Below, piece by piece: positions 17,846-26,563 of a DNA stretch of 44,051 bases. The position numbers were made by a program, and so were the translations under genes. Position 1 is the first letter of the stretch; each line of letters begins with the position of its first letter. Below the pieces are notes generated by a model. It ran no database searches and had not been told where the DNA came from. It saw only the letters and a program-made list of their open reading frames with translations. The stretch comes from Chrysochromulina tobinii. Taxonomy: Eukaryota > Haptophyta > Prymnesiales > Chrysochromulinaceae. The stretch is from positions 1-44,051 of the forward strand of contig JWZX01003181.1 in NCBI GenBank assembly GCA_001275005.1, given 5' to 3'.

Positions 17846-18355
17846 ATGTTGAGGTTGTTTTTGATCTTACTATCGCTGTCGGGTCACGTCGCTTTGTCGC
17901 CAGCAAGTCCGACCTTCCGCCGTGCGAAAGTGCGTTCTACCTCGAGCCCGCGCTGTGCAGGCTTGAAGTGCTCCTCTGATGACGAATCCACGCCGCTCGT
18001 GATCGCCTCCGCGGCGGGCCTGCTCGCAAACCCCGTAATGTGGGTCTCGCTCTATTCGGTCGCCACGACGGGTGGTGGGCTCCCGGCTGGGCCTTTTGGT
18101 CTCGTGGGTTTGGTGGAGGGCATTTCATACCTTGTCGTTGTGGGCTTCGTTGGTGCAGCACTCTTCAAGAAGATGACGACCGGGTCTGGGCTCCCTGCTG
18201 GTCCGGCTGGGCTTCTCGGCGCAGCCGAAGGCCTCTCATTCCTGTCAATCCTTGCGGGCGTCGGCGTGCTCGCACTATTGGTCGGCCAGCTGAACTGTGT
18301 GCCGAACGCTCTTCCACTGTTGGATTACTCGGACAAGGTGAACGTGTGCGACTGA
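17846..18355 (+). CDS. Predicted plastid-targeted membrane protein with internally repeated segment
   Basis: 169 residues. The start MLRLFLILLSLSGHVALS is a signal peptide and is followed by a Ser/Arg-rich transit-like stretch to about residue 45. This is the bipartite layout of secondary plastids. The mature part has three or four hydrophobic segments. The motif TGGGLPAGPFGLVGLVEGIS (about 75-94) recurs as TGSGLPAGPAGLLGAAEGLS (about 113-132), each followed by a membrane span, so the core is an internal duplication. I do not recognise a named family. A thylakoid or envelope location is inferred. It is divergent from the O-fucosyltransferase gene with 223 bp between starts. Confidence 0.7.
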   Translation: MLRLFLILLSLSGHVALSPASPTFRRAKVRSTSSPRCAGLKCSSDDESTPLVIASAAGLLANPVMWVSLYSVATTGGGLPAGPFGLVGLVEGISYLVVVGFVGAALFKKMTTGSGLPAGPAGLLGAAEGLSFLSILAGVGVLALLVGQLNCVPNALPLLDYSDKVNVCD

Positions 18356-18743
18356 TGAGATTCCCGTATACCTGCAGTACCAGTACAGAAATGTTACTGG
18401 GCTTATTAGTGAGGTCTCGATGGGAATGTGTCCTGTAGAGAGCGACACGTCACGGTCGCTTCCGCGAGACTGAGTCTGTTGAGAGGCCAGGGTCGAACCG
18501 TGTGTACCGTGCCGGATACCGTGCATTGATACCGTGGCGCCGACGTCCGGGCGCGCCGCCCGCGCGTCCCGTCCGTCCCGCGTCCGGACTATGTGGACTA
18601 ACAATAATCACTATGTGAATCGTACCAGACCCGACCGCGACGCTCGCGGCTTATCACACACACAGTATGACCCCGTGCACATACGCGTATGAGACCAGCA
18701 CGAAGACTCGGCGAGAGGGTGTCCGAAAGGTCGCGCCGTCCGG
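18356..18743. other. Intergenic region between convergent genes
   Basis: 3' flanks of the plastid membrane protein gene and of CPSF30. A GC-rich run of CGTCCGGGCG and CGTCCCGT-like words lies near 18540-18590. No gene is seen. Confidence 0.5.
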
Positions 18744-19472
18744 TCACCCGGCACCACTCAACACCATGTGCTGCTGTGCTCCCGCCGCTTTCATCGGCCC
18801 ACCCTTAGCTCCGAGAAGCATCATCATCTGTTCCATGGTCTGCGGCTGCGCACCACCTGGCTGCATCGGCACGCTGACGCCGCTGTGTTCGCTGACCCCG
18901 CCCATCATGCTCTGCTCGAGTGGTCCTGGAACGCGCGCATTCGGGCAGCGGTTCGCGTAGTGCCCCGTTTGCCAGCACTTGTAGCACGTGATCGCCATCT
19001 CGCGGTCGAAGGCCGTCATCGTACCACGCGGCACGTGAGAGCCGGCCATCGACGGCAGCTCGTACTTTGGGTGCCCGAATTGGCAATTCGGCCCGTCGGG
19101 GCACAGGCCTGCGAGGTATTTGGGGCACGGCTTCTTTTGTGTGTGCCGGTTGCGGCAGCGTGGGCCGTGCTTGCAGAAGCCACGCGCATACCATGGGCAC
19201 TCATCAACCTTCTCGTCGGGCTGCACGTGCTTGAAGAGGCACTCCTTGTTGCCGCACTCGCCGAACTGCGTAAAGTCCCAGCAGTCGGGCATTCGATCGT
19301 GGTCCAGCTTGTGCAGGAAGTCGCAGTCGTCACCCTTTTTGCAAAGGCCGCGCAGCCAGTGCTTGCACACGACCTTGTAGCGCCGTGAGTTGTATGAGGC
19401 GGGCGGCTCACGCGGAGGCTCCGGCTCGACGCCGAGTACCGCGTCGACATCAATGTCGTAAAGGTCGTCCAT
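18744..19472 (-). CDS. CPSF4: Cleavage and polyadenylation specificity factor 30 kDa subunit
   Basis: 242 residues. Four CCCH zinc fingers: Cys36-His54 (CKHWLRGLCKKGDDCDFLH), Cys64-His82, Cys92-His110 (CPWYARGFCKHGPRCRNRH) and Cys116-His134. A CCHC zinc knuckle follows at Cys163-Cys176 (CYKCWQTGHYANRC), then a Met/Gln/Gly-rich tail. This is the CPSF30/Yth1 architecture: the subunit of the mRNA 3'-end processing complex that recognises the polyadenylation signal. By alignment to the human order from memory, the first finger here matches human finger 2, so finger 1 is absent. The N-terminus before Cys36 is a complete acidic leader (MDDLYDIDVDAVLG), so this looks real and not truncated. Confidence 0.93.
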   Translation of the reverse strand: MDDLYDIDVDAVLGVEPEPPREPPASYNSRRYKVVCKHWLRGLCKKGDDCDFLHKLDHDRMPDCWDFTQFGECGNKECLFKHVQPDEKVDECPWYARGFCKHGPRCRNRHTQKKPCPKYLAGLCPDGPNCQFGHPKYELPSMAGSHVPRGTMTAFDREMAITCYKCWQTGHYANRCPNARVPGPLEQSMMGGVSEHSGVSVPMQPGGAQPQTMEQMMMLLGAKGGPMKAAGAQQHMVLSGAG

Positions 19473-19720
19473 CGCGATTGGAGGCTAGCGAGGCTGTCGC
19501 GCGCTCTCGCGAGAAGAGGGTTCCGCCCTCCTCGTGTGGCTCCGAAGAGGCCTGTGAATAATGCGCGAGGTTTCGGACTCCTCTTGTTCACGCCCCCACT
19601 CTTATGGTCCCGGCTCCTCCGGAGTCTTTTTACCGGTCGTTCACGACTCCACCTGCGTGCCGCGACAGGCCGTGCGCTATCGAGTGGTAATCGGTACGGC
19701 CGGCAGCGGCGCCCGACCCG

Positions 19721-20248
19721 ATGCGTTACGTCTTCACCACCACCGTGAAGCCTGGCAAAATTGACGGGTACCTGCACTATCACGATAACATCTGGCCCGA
19801 GGTCGCCGCCGGCCTACGGCAGGCGGGCTTGACAGAACTGCACATCTATCGAGTGCCCGGTACCGACCGCCTGATAATGGTCGTCGAGACAGCAGGCGTG
19901 GACCTGAAAGAGGCCACGGGTCCGGGCTCTCTGTACCGCAGCGACCCAGTGTGTGAGCGGTGGGAATCAATGATGGACGCTGACTACCACGGGGGCTGGA
20001 CGGAGGTCGTCCGAGTACACTCATCCGACGTTGAGTGGAACAAGGCCCTCGCACTGCCTCTGGAGAGCCGCTTCTACGAGACGCGTCCGACGGAGCTGAC
20101 CAGCGCAGCCCTTGGCGGTAGCGGCTCTGCGCCAGCTGCCAGCAAGGCTATCGCTAAGGCCGTGAACGAATCGACCCTCGCGTTCGGCGCTGGCGTCTTG
20201 TGCGGCGCGCTACTGCTTGCTCTCGGATCGCGCCTCATGTCAAAGTAG
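19721..20248 (+). CDS. L-rhamnose mutarotase-like protein with C-terminal membrane anchor
   Basis: 175 residues. Residues 1-115 match the RhaM/COG3254 dimeric alpha-beta barrel family: MRYVFTTTVKPGKIDGYLHY, then HDNIWPEV, where His21 aligns with the catalytic His of bacterial mutarotases; also IYRVPGTDRLIMVVET and CERWESMM. The family interconverts alpha and beta anomers of rhamnose or related sugars. After a variable linker, residues about 150-172 (STLAFGAGVLCGALLLALGS) form one hydrophobic segment with a basic end, as in a tail-anchored protein. Bacterial members lack this. The gene is divergent from CPSF30, with 248 bp between starts. Confidence 0.8.
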   Translation: MRYVFTTTVKPGKIDGYLHYHDNIWPEVAAGLRQAGLTELHIYRVPGTDRLIMVVETAGVDLKEATGPGSLYRSDPVCERWESMMDADYHGGWTEVVRVHSSDVEWNKALALPLESRFYETRPTELTSAALGGSGSAPAASKAIAKAVNESTLAFGAGVLCGALLLALGSRLMSK

Positions 20249-20614
20249 ACGCTGCGGAACCTCTGCCGTGGCCAAGGCTGTGGCATTTACCAACGGTGGC
20301 ATTGAGTCGAAGAGAACACACAGTAAATCATAGATCGCAAGCTCCTTGGGCCAAATCCTCTTTTGATACCGTCAGACTGACGGACTGACTCAGTGCCCAG
20401 AGAGGCGCGCGTGCATGCAGCGATTTCCTTTCGCCGGTCCTCGTACGGTAGTGTCACCAGAGTGATACCAGAGTGCAGACGGTGCGCACAATAAATATTC
20501 TGTGAAAATAAACATTAGGTAGAATTCTGTAAGCACGGTTCATGGGACCCAACGTGTAAGAATGACCTACCCACCAGTTACCCCTTTTTGTGTTCAGACT
20601 TTTTGTTACGAGGC
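20249..20614. other. Intergenic region
   Basis: 3' flank of the mutarotase gene and upstream region of the RbfA-like gene. An AT-rich stretch at 20490-20525 (AATAAATATTCTGTG) is the only notable feature. No gene is seen. Confidence 0.5.
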
Positions 20615-21178
20615 ATGACGAGTTTCGTCATGATCTTTCGGGACTTATTTCGGGACTCGTCGTCTTCACGCGTGATGGGCACACTCGTCTTTCGTCGTCT
20701 CTGCGCCTCTGCTACGGACGGGCTCCGACTGTTCCGCGGTGTGCCCGACCCGCGGCAGCAACGTGCTGCGGCCACGATTCGGGAAGCGCTCGCTGCCACC
20801 TTTTCGCGCGGCATGGTCCGGGACCGCCGGCTCGAGAACGGTGCAGCTATCCACGTTGTTGACGTGGAGGTGGCCAAGGGCGGCACCGTCGCGCGCGTGC
20901 TCTGGGAGCCGATGGACGAGCGGCGCATTGGCGATGAAAAGTCCCTAACAACTCTCCAGAGGGCCCTTGAGCAGAGGAGCGGTATTCTGCGCGCATACGT
21001 CAACTCCTACCTGAAACAGAAGAGTGCTGTGGCGCTCGAGTTTGTGCCGCTGCAGCTTGCCAATTCACGAACGAAGCGCGCCAGCGCATTCGCCCGAAGT
21101 CAAAAGGTGGCGCTTCAAGCGATTCGCCAAGAATTAATGCAGCGTAAAGTCAAGGCGGAGGACAGCGATAACGTATAG
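20615..21178 (+). CDS. RbfA-like ribosome-binding factor (organellar)
   Basis: 187 residues from ATG 20615; ATG 20675 (MGTLVFRRLCASATDG) is an equally good start and gives a presequence-like N-terminus. The core has the order of the ribosome-binding factor A KH-like fold: RAAATIREALAATFSRGMV, then IHVVDVEVAKGGTVARVLWE, then SGILRAYVNSYLKQKS and VALEFVPLQ. RbfA helps mature the 3' end of small-subunit rRNA in bacteria and organelles. The typical Ala-Gly-Asn kink is not clear, so this is a moderate call. Mitochondrial or plastid location is inferred from the Arg-rich start. Confidence 0.5.
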   Translation: MTSFVMIFRDLFRDSSSSRVMGTLVFRRLCASATDGLRLFRGVPDPRQQRAAATIREALAATFSRGMVRDRRLENGAAIHVVDVEVAKGGTVARVLWEPMDERRIGDEKSLTTLQRALEQRSGILRAYVNSYLKQKSAVALEFVPLQLANSRTKRASAFARSQKVALQAIRQELMQRKVKAEDSDNV

Positions 21179-21752
21179 GTCGCAGAAAACACGTACAGTT
21201 CTAGCTTGTTCATGAGCCGTTGTTCTACGACACCACAGTTATCGTAGATGCCATAGATGGCAGTCGACACAGCTGAAAGCTCTTTCCTTTCTTCACTTGG
21301 CATACGGCAAGCATTTTTTTATGAGCGTTTTCACTCCCGCTATCAATCCTGTATCGTGTATGAACTACAATCATAACGTCCAACGTCGATGCATCGTCGT
21401 CGCCGGACTTACGTTAATATAGTAATATAGTTTCGTCATCTCTTTATTAGGCAACCAGGGGGTTTCGTCATTAGGGCTACCGGTCCGGATCTCGCCTACG
21501 ATATAGTACCGATCCGATACTTCGACGCCGGCGAGAACACTCAACACAGAACGCACAGGTCGCGAGATCCAGATCGGGGCGCCAATGCGGGGCGCGGGGG
21601 CCCGTATCTGGATCGTCAATTGAAAATTCGTCATACAACGAGTAGTACACGCCAATTTGCAACCGTTACGTGAAAATTTTATGTGGACAATGTCGCGTGT
21701 GCAATGCGGCTTGTCGGAGATGCACCGCGCCGCCCAGCATCACTTTTAGCTT
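21179..21752. other. Intergenic region between convergent genes
   Basis: 574 bp, clearly more AT-rich than the surrounding coding DNA, between the ends of the RbfA-like and kinase genes. No coding frame or repeat is convincing. Confidence 0.5.
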
Positions 21753-24044
21753 TCACACCTTGTAATCGCATGAGCTTTCGCGTGATGACTTTTTGAACGA
21801 GCCCTTGCTGCCCATCCTCGCCAGGAGCGAGGGACGCGGCGCCTCGTCATCGCGTTCGCATGAGCTTTCGCGTGATGACTTTTTGAACGAGCCCTTGCTG
21901 CCCATCCTCGCCAGGAGCGAGGGACGCGGCGCCTCGTCATCGCGTTCGCGTGAGCTATCGCGGGATGACATTTTGAACGAGCCCTTGCTGCCCATCCTCG
22001 CCAGGAGCGAGGGACGCGGCGCCTTCGCCGGCTTGCCTCCGACGATCTGCACCTCGACCTCGGCGACGGCGTTGGCACCGGCTGCTGCGGCTTCTAATCG
22101 CCTCAGTTCCTCCTCATCCTCGGTCGCGAGAGGCTCCAGTGACCGCAGGCGCCTCAGGTCGGCGAGGCGCGCGGAGCGCGCCGCCTTGTTCTTGGCCGGC
22201 AGCGCCTTCCATTTAGCTGCGGCCTTGATGAGCGTGAAGCCCACGTTCATCTTCTTCAGGGCGTTCTTGATGTCGTCGTCCGAGATGTCTAGAGGCAGAT
22301 GCTCCTGCTGGAGCATGGGCTCGGCGCCGTTGTTTGTGACCCACGCGTCCTGTCGTAGCTCCGCGACCGTCGGCCGTTGCCGAGGGTTCTTGTGGAGCAT
22401 CCTGCCTAATATGGCAATCAGCTCGGCCGACAAGTGCGGCGCGAGCTTTGGCGAGTCCTCCTTGATCTGCCGCCAGATATCTGGCATATTGTCGGACCAG
22501 AACGGCATCTCCCCACTCGTGAGGTACGCGAGCGTCACGCCCGACGCCCATACGTCCGCCGGCCGCCCGTGAAAGGGCTTGCCCACGAGCATCTCCGGCG
22601 CGAAATAGGGCGGCGTGCCCGTTGCCTTGAGGATAGAATCGTCGTGGCGTGGCTTCGCCTTCTGGCCGCCGTTCTTGCCCGCCTCGCTCGCCTCGCTCGC
22701 CACGACGTTGACGCACAGCTGCGACACGCCAAAGTCGAGCAGCTTGGCGAGAGGCACTAGCGGCCGATCGGGGACGCTGGACTCTTTGGAGAACCTCGAG
22801 CGTCGAGGTGTTGAAGGTAAGCGCTGCGCCACCATCGCCGCCGTCACTGGCGCCGCTCCAGCCGCCTCTCGAGGTGTTGAAGGTGAGCGCTGCGCCACCA
22901 TCCCCGCCGTCACTGGCGCCGCTCCAGCCGCCGCTCCAGCTGCCGCTCCCGCCGCTCCCGCCGCCACCGCTGCCAGATCGCGCGGCAACGGGGGGATGCT
23001 GGAGTTGATGCTGGGGGCCGGCTGAGCTCTCTGCCCTGGTGCTGACGGCGGTGTGCTGCTCGATGCCGGGGGCGCTGCCTTGGGCTCGGCATTCGGCTCG
23101 AGCTCGACAGCCGGGGCGACCGCCTCAGCCTTGAGCTCCGCTATCAGTTGACGTCGAAGCAATCGGGCGGCAAAAGCCCTCTGCGCCGACTGGAGCCGTG
23201 TGGCTGCGCCGTCGGCAGGCGGCGCGTCTGCATTCGCAGCCGAGAGGCTCTCCGAGGATGACCGAGCGCGTCTATCACGTCCAGTGAAACTGTCACCGGC
23301 GCTCGTCGTCGCCTCGCTCAGCCCATCGATGGCGGCGCCGAGCGCACTGCTGGTGCTGCTGAACAGCGTGCCCAAAGTGTTGGTCAGCTCCAAAAGGCCA
23401 CCCTTTTCTCGCGCTCGACTCCACATCGGTCGCTCGGAGAAGACGATGTTCTCGGGCTTGATGTCGCGATGCAGGATGCCGTTGGCGTGCAGGTACTCGA
23501 GGCCGTCCAGCAGGTCGCGGAACACGCTCCGCGCGACCGCCTCGTCCAGGTATGTCTGGTCAGGCGGCAGATTGTCCGGCTCCATCACCTGGCCTCCGAG
23601 GAGAAGCTCCATCACGAGAAAGATGCGATCGCCCATCGGGTCATCAATGACCTCGAAGAGGTGGATGCAGTTCGGGTGGCGCACGTGCTTCATCACGGCA
23701 ATCTCTTTGAGCACGGCTTCCGAGACCGAGGTGCACTGCTGCGTCTGCGGCTTTCCAATCTGCTTCGGCTTGCCTAGCCGCTTGGTTTTCTCGCGAAGCC
23801 GGCCCTTGTCCATCAGCTTGATCGCGACCACGTCGCCCCGCAATTCGTCGGATGCTTGGTATACGGCCCCGAAGGCACCCTTGCCGAGCAATCCCTTGAT
23901 CCAGTACTGGTTGACGCGCTTGAGCATGGTCGAGCCCGACTTAGTCTCGATGTTCTCCACCGTTTTTTCGATCACCCCCTCATGCTGCATGCCGCGACTC
24001 ACTTCGCGCCGCTTGATCTGCTTGCAAGAGCAGGCGGCACCCAT
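21753..24044 (-). CDS. CaMKK-like Ser/Thr kinase, N-myristoylated, with IQ-bearing insert in the kinase domain
   Basis: 763 residues from ATG 24042-24044. This start gives MGAACSCKQIKRREVS, a textbook N-myristoylation/palmitoylation signal; the frame continues 65 codons upstream without such a feature. Kinase motifs: GKGAFGAV (54-61), VAIK with Lys76, HRDIKPEN (192-199), DFGVSQ (437-442), GTPPYFAPEM, then DVWASGVTLAYLTSGEMPF. DFGVS and the surrounding motifs fit Ca2+/calmodulin-dependent kinase kinases, which phosphorylate AMPK or CaMK activation loops. About 230 residues, rich in Ala/Pro/Ser, separate the catalytic loop from DFG and contain an IQ-type motif (LQSAQRAFAARLLRRQ). The C-terminus has a 30-residue repeat in three copies. 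It shares a 222-bp divergent upstream region with the RING ligase gene. Confidence 0.88.
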   Translation of the reverse strand: MGAACSCKQIKRREVSRGMQHEGVIEKTVENIETKSGSTMLKRVNQYWIKGLLGKGAFGAVYQASDELRGDVVAIKLMDKGRLREKTKRLGKPKQIGKPQTQQCTSVSEAVLKEIAVMKHVRHPNCIHLFEVIDDPMGDRIFLVMELLLGGQVMEPDNLPPDQTYLDEAVARSVFRDLLDGLEYLHANGILHRDIKPENIVFSERPMWSRAREKGGLLELTNTLGTLFSSTSSALGAAIDGLSEATTSAGDSFTGRDRRARSSSESLSAANADAPPADGAATRLQSAQRAFAARLLRRQLIAELKAEAVAPAVELEPNAEPKAAPPASSSTPPSAPGQRAQPAPSINSSIPPLPRDLAAVAAGAAGAAAGAAAGAAPVTAGMVAQRSPSTPREAAGAAPVTAAMVAQRLPSTPRRSRFSKESSVPDRPLVPLAKLLDFGVSQLCVNVVASEASEAGKNGGQKAKPRHDDSILKATGTPPYFAPEMLVGKPFHGRPADVWASGVTLAYLTSGEMPFWSDNMPDIWRQIKEDSPKLAPHLSAELIAILGRMLHKNPRQRPTVAELRQDAWVTNNGAEPMLQQEHLPLDISDDDIKNALKKMNVGFTLIKAAAKWKALPAKNKAARSARLADLRRLRSLEPLATEDEEELRRLEAAAAGANAVAEVEVQIVGGKPAKAPRPSLLARMGSKGSFKMSSRDSSRERDDEAPRPSLLARMGSKGSFKKSSRESSCERDDEAPRPSLLARMGSKGSFKKSSRESSCDYKV
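21767..22020. repeat. 90-bp tandem repeat in the kinase C-terminus
   Basis: Three copies with 90-bp spacing (GCCTCGTCAT at 21841 and 21931). Each encodes 30 residues with the core RPSLLARMGSKGSFK and a Ser/Arg-rich end, a plausible phosphorylation or basic membrane-binding module. Units are nearly identical at the DNA level. Confidence 0.9.
22805..22936. repeat. 66-bp tandem duplication in the kinase insert
   Basis: GAGGTGTTGAAGGT starts at 22805 and 22871. The duplicated 22 residues include PVTA.MVAQR.PSTPR, then run into an Ala/Gly-rich low-complexity tract. Confidence 0.85.
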
Positions 24045-24266
24045 GGTTCCGAGGCACCGGCCTGTGCAGTCGGGGTGCACGGCAACGCGACGGAAAAGTG
24101 CCGACGGAATGGATCGGAAGGGTCTTCCCCAGATGGTCTTCTCGCGAGAATCTTGCGTAAACACGACAGACATGCTTCTGTACCTGCTCAGACTACACAT
24201 ACCACTTGTGCTTGTGCTGCGCCTCGCACCCAGGAGCACACGCGCGCGCGCGCTTTCTCAAACGCT

Positions 24267-24787
24267 ATGCCGCAACGCTCGATGTCGCTGGCCTCAGCCT
24301 TTCCGCCAAGACAGCCTCGCAGTGTCTTCAGTTTCGGCGACGGTGGTTCCCAGAATGCCGAGCCGCCTGCGACCGGCACACTACCCGGCCGGCGCCGCAA
24401 TGTCACTGAGGACACGTGGGGTGGCTCACTGGATGAGGTGCTGTCCTCCATGCCGAGGCAACAGCTGGAGCTACCATCCGAGGCACCAACGTTGCCTCAG
24501 CGCCCGGCGCTTCCAGCACCGAGCCGCAGGCCACGTGCCACGGCCTCCGACTTTGGTGGGGCTCTGGATGAGGTCCTGGCGCAGAGGTCCGCACGCCAAC
24601 AGGTGCCTGCACCACCTGCACAGTCGCATCCACCCCTCCCAACACGTCATCGCCCTCATCGAGCAGCAACTGTGGATGACTGGGGCGGAGGCCTCGATAC
24701 GGTCATGCTGCGCCCACGAAGGAGGATGCATGACTGGCACAGGGACGACGAATGCCTTGAGCCACAGCAGCAGCAGCAGCAGCAGCA

Positions 24788-24820
<33 letters not shown>

Positions 24821-25550
24821 CCGACCTCTGCCTGCTGCACAGCTGCCTCCCCAGCCTCTATCGCAGCTCGTCTCCATGGGCTTCAGCTTGGCCGCAGCCC
24901 GCGCCGCCCTTGAGGTCCACTCCACCGTCGATGCGGCAGTGGAGGCGCTCCTGCCCGCTGCGAGCCAGGGTCGCGAGAGCGTGGGCAGCCACGCAACGCC
25001 GCCCCCACCCCCTTTGGCTGCGGTGGTGGCATCGCGCGGACCCGCTGCGACGGCTGCCGAGTGGGGCGGTGGACTGGGCGACGTGCTGCGTCCGCCGGCG
25101 CCGGCTCGCAGCAGCCTCCTTGCCGAGGCTGCCCGCGCCCGCAACGCGTCGCGCCGGCTGCCGGCTGCGCCACCGGAGCTGCCTCAAGATGAGTACTACG
25201 AGCTCATGCAGATGCACCTGCGCGACAACGTGGAGAGCGCACCCGCTCAGAAGGCGTGGCAGCAGGACTGGCGTTGCGTCCTCAAGCTCTTCAAGACTGT
25301 ACATCCGCCATCGCACGCACGTCGCGTCGTCGTGGGCAGCGGCAGCGAGCTCACTGACGAGGACGAAGTGTGCTCCATCTGCATCGAGCCGCTCCACGCG
25401 GCGGTGACGGGGCTTGGCGGCTCTCCGGTGTGCGCGCTGCCGTGCAAACACATCTTCCATCGCAAGTGCCTCACCGAGTGCGTCAAGCGCGGCCATTGGA
25501 CGTGCCCGAATTGCCGGGATGACCTGCGCCTGCGTCTCGGCACTGAATGA
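24267..25550 (+). CDS. UBA and RING-H2 E3 ubiquitin ligase with WGGxLDEVL repeats
   Basis: 427 residues from ATG 24267 (MPQRSMSLASAF). Four copies of a short motif are spread through the chain: TWGGSLDEVL (about 50), FGGALDEVL (about 92), WGGGLDTVM (about 133) and WGGGLGDVL (about 270), each following a T/D/S-rich word. A poly-Gln tract lies at about 166-184. A UBA domain follows at about 198-232 (LSQLVSMGFSLAAARAALEV), which should bind ubiquitin. The C-terminal RING-H2 starts at about 368: CSIC, then CALPCKHIFHRKCL and CPNCRDDL. The RING recruits an E2. The repeated motif may be a linear docking site, which is inference. Confidence 0.88.
24765..24818 (+). repeat. CAG trinucleotide (poly-Gln) tract
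   Basis: Eighteen codons of CAG broken by one GAG, in the Gln frame of the RING ligase. A typical length-variable microsatellite. Confidence 0.95.
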
Positions 25551-25858
25551 GTGTGGATGGTTGAAATTTTCTCATAAAAATCATACAAAGTCTCTCCGTA
25601 TTCCGAAAACTTCAGCGCGCGTGTAGGGCCGCACGCAGCCGCTTATCAAGAGTTCTCGCGGCTGCCACCGCTCGCTCTCGTCTAACGGCTCGCGGCTCAA
25701 GAAAGGCACACCAGAAGAGGCGGTCACAGGTTAGGACGTCACAGACAGACAGGCACGCTCGATGCTGGGCGTGCAGCCTGTACACCCCACAGCACAGGAC
25801 ATGGGCAAGCCTTGCCACGGTTCGGGGGCGCTCGCAGATCCATCGCACGCAAAAATAC
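25551..25858. other. Intergenic region between convergent genes
   Basis: 308 bp between the stops of the RING ligase and the small membrane protein. No gene is seen. Confidence 0.5.
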
Positions 25859-26379
25859 TCAGCCCGGCGACGCACCGCCCTGCAGCCCACCAGCTGCCGC
25901 TGGCCGGCCACCCGCTGCCGCCTGCTGCTCGCTGAGACCGCTGACGACGTGCAGTACCGCAGCGACTGCGAGGATATGCCAGCCGAAGAAGAGCGCGAGC
26001 AGTGCGAGGATAACGATGTGAATGAGCTGAACCCTCCGCGCTGGAAGACGCCAAATTGCCGGGATCTCAACGGACTGGCCACGGATGCCAAGTGCCTCAG
26101 CAACTTGGTCGAGCGGGCCGGGACCAGCACCGCCTGCACCACCCATTCGAGGCATCCCAGCGCCGCCGCCGCCATGTAAATTGCGTATATTGGACTGGCC
26201 TGGCGCCGTCGATGCGGCAGGTTTTGGGTTACGCCGGGCGATGGCGCGGGGGTCGTTGTCGGGCACGATCTCGCCGTTACTGCGAAACGGAGAGCGGATG
26301 GGAGCAGATCGCGGCGCTCAGGTATAGATTCAATTCGGCTTGAACTCGATGTGTGTGTGCCTTACATGATCACCACCAT
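25859..26379 (-). CDS. Small single-pass membrane protein with 14-nt first exon
   Basis: Exon 1 is 26366-26379 (ATGGTGGTGATCAT), intron 26280-26365 (86 nt, donor GTAAGG, acceptor CCGTTTCGCAG) and exon 2 is 25859-26279. The spliced chain has 144 residues and starts MVVIINGEIVPDNDPRAIAR. Exon 2 alone has no early ATG, which is why I infer the split start. A Gly/Met-rich linker (about 45-60) precedes a strong membrane segment at about 88-112 (IHIVILALLALFFGWHILAV), then a Gly/Ala-rich tail. The short N-terminal strand, Gly-rich linker and single span faintly recall selenoprotein K-like ER proteins, but there is no in-frame UGA and I do not assign a family. It is divergent from the hydrolase gene, with 184 bp between starts. 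Confidence 0.65.
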
Positions 26380-26563
26380 CCGTTCTCGAGCGGGTCCGCT
26401 CGCGAGCACCTCTCTCGAGCGGATGTGAAGGAAATTTCACCACGACAAACACTCGACACAGCTCCGCGGCCGATGTGCTAGGCGTCGGATGGCGAGCTTT
26501 GAACACTTCCTTCATTGAAAACAATTTACGCTTTCACTAATTATCTCGAGACCAAAATTAATT

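Noticed and set aside
16414-20248. Fucose/rhamnose pathway cluster (O-fucosyltransferase with mutarotase)
   Set aside because: Unrelated genes (plastid protein, CPSF30) lie between them, and eukaryotic gene order here shows no functional grouping.
23200-25407. Long plus-strand open frame (735 residues) over the kinase and RING genes
   Set aside because: It is antisense to the kinase and out of frame with the RING ligase. Both real genes have clear motifs in their own frames.
25859-26379. Selenoprotein K identity for the small membrane protein
   Set aside because: No in-frame UGA and the order of linker and membrane span differs.
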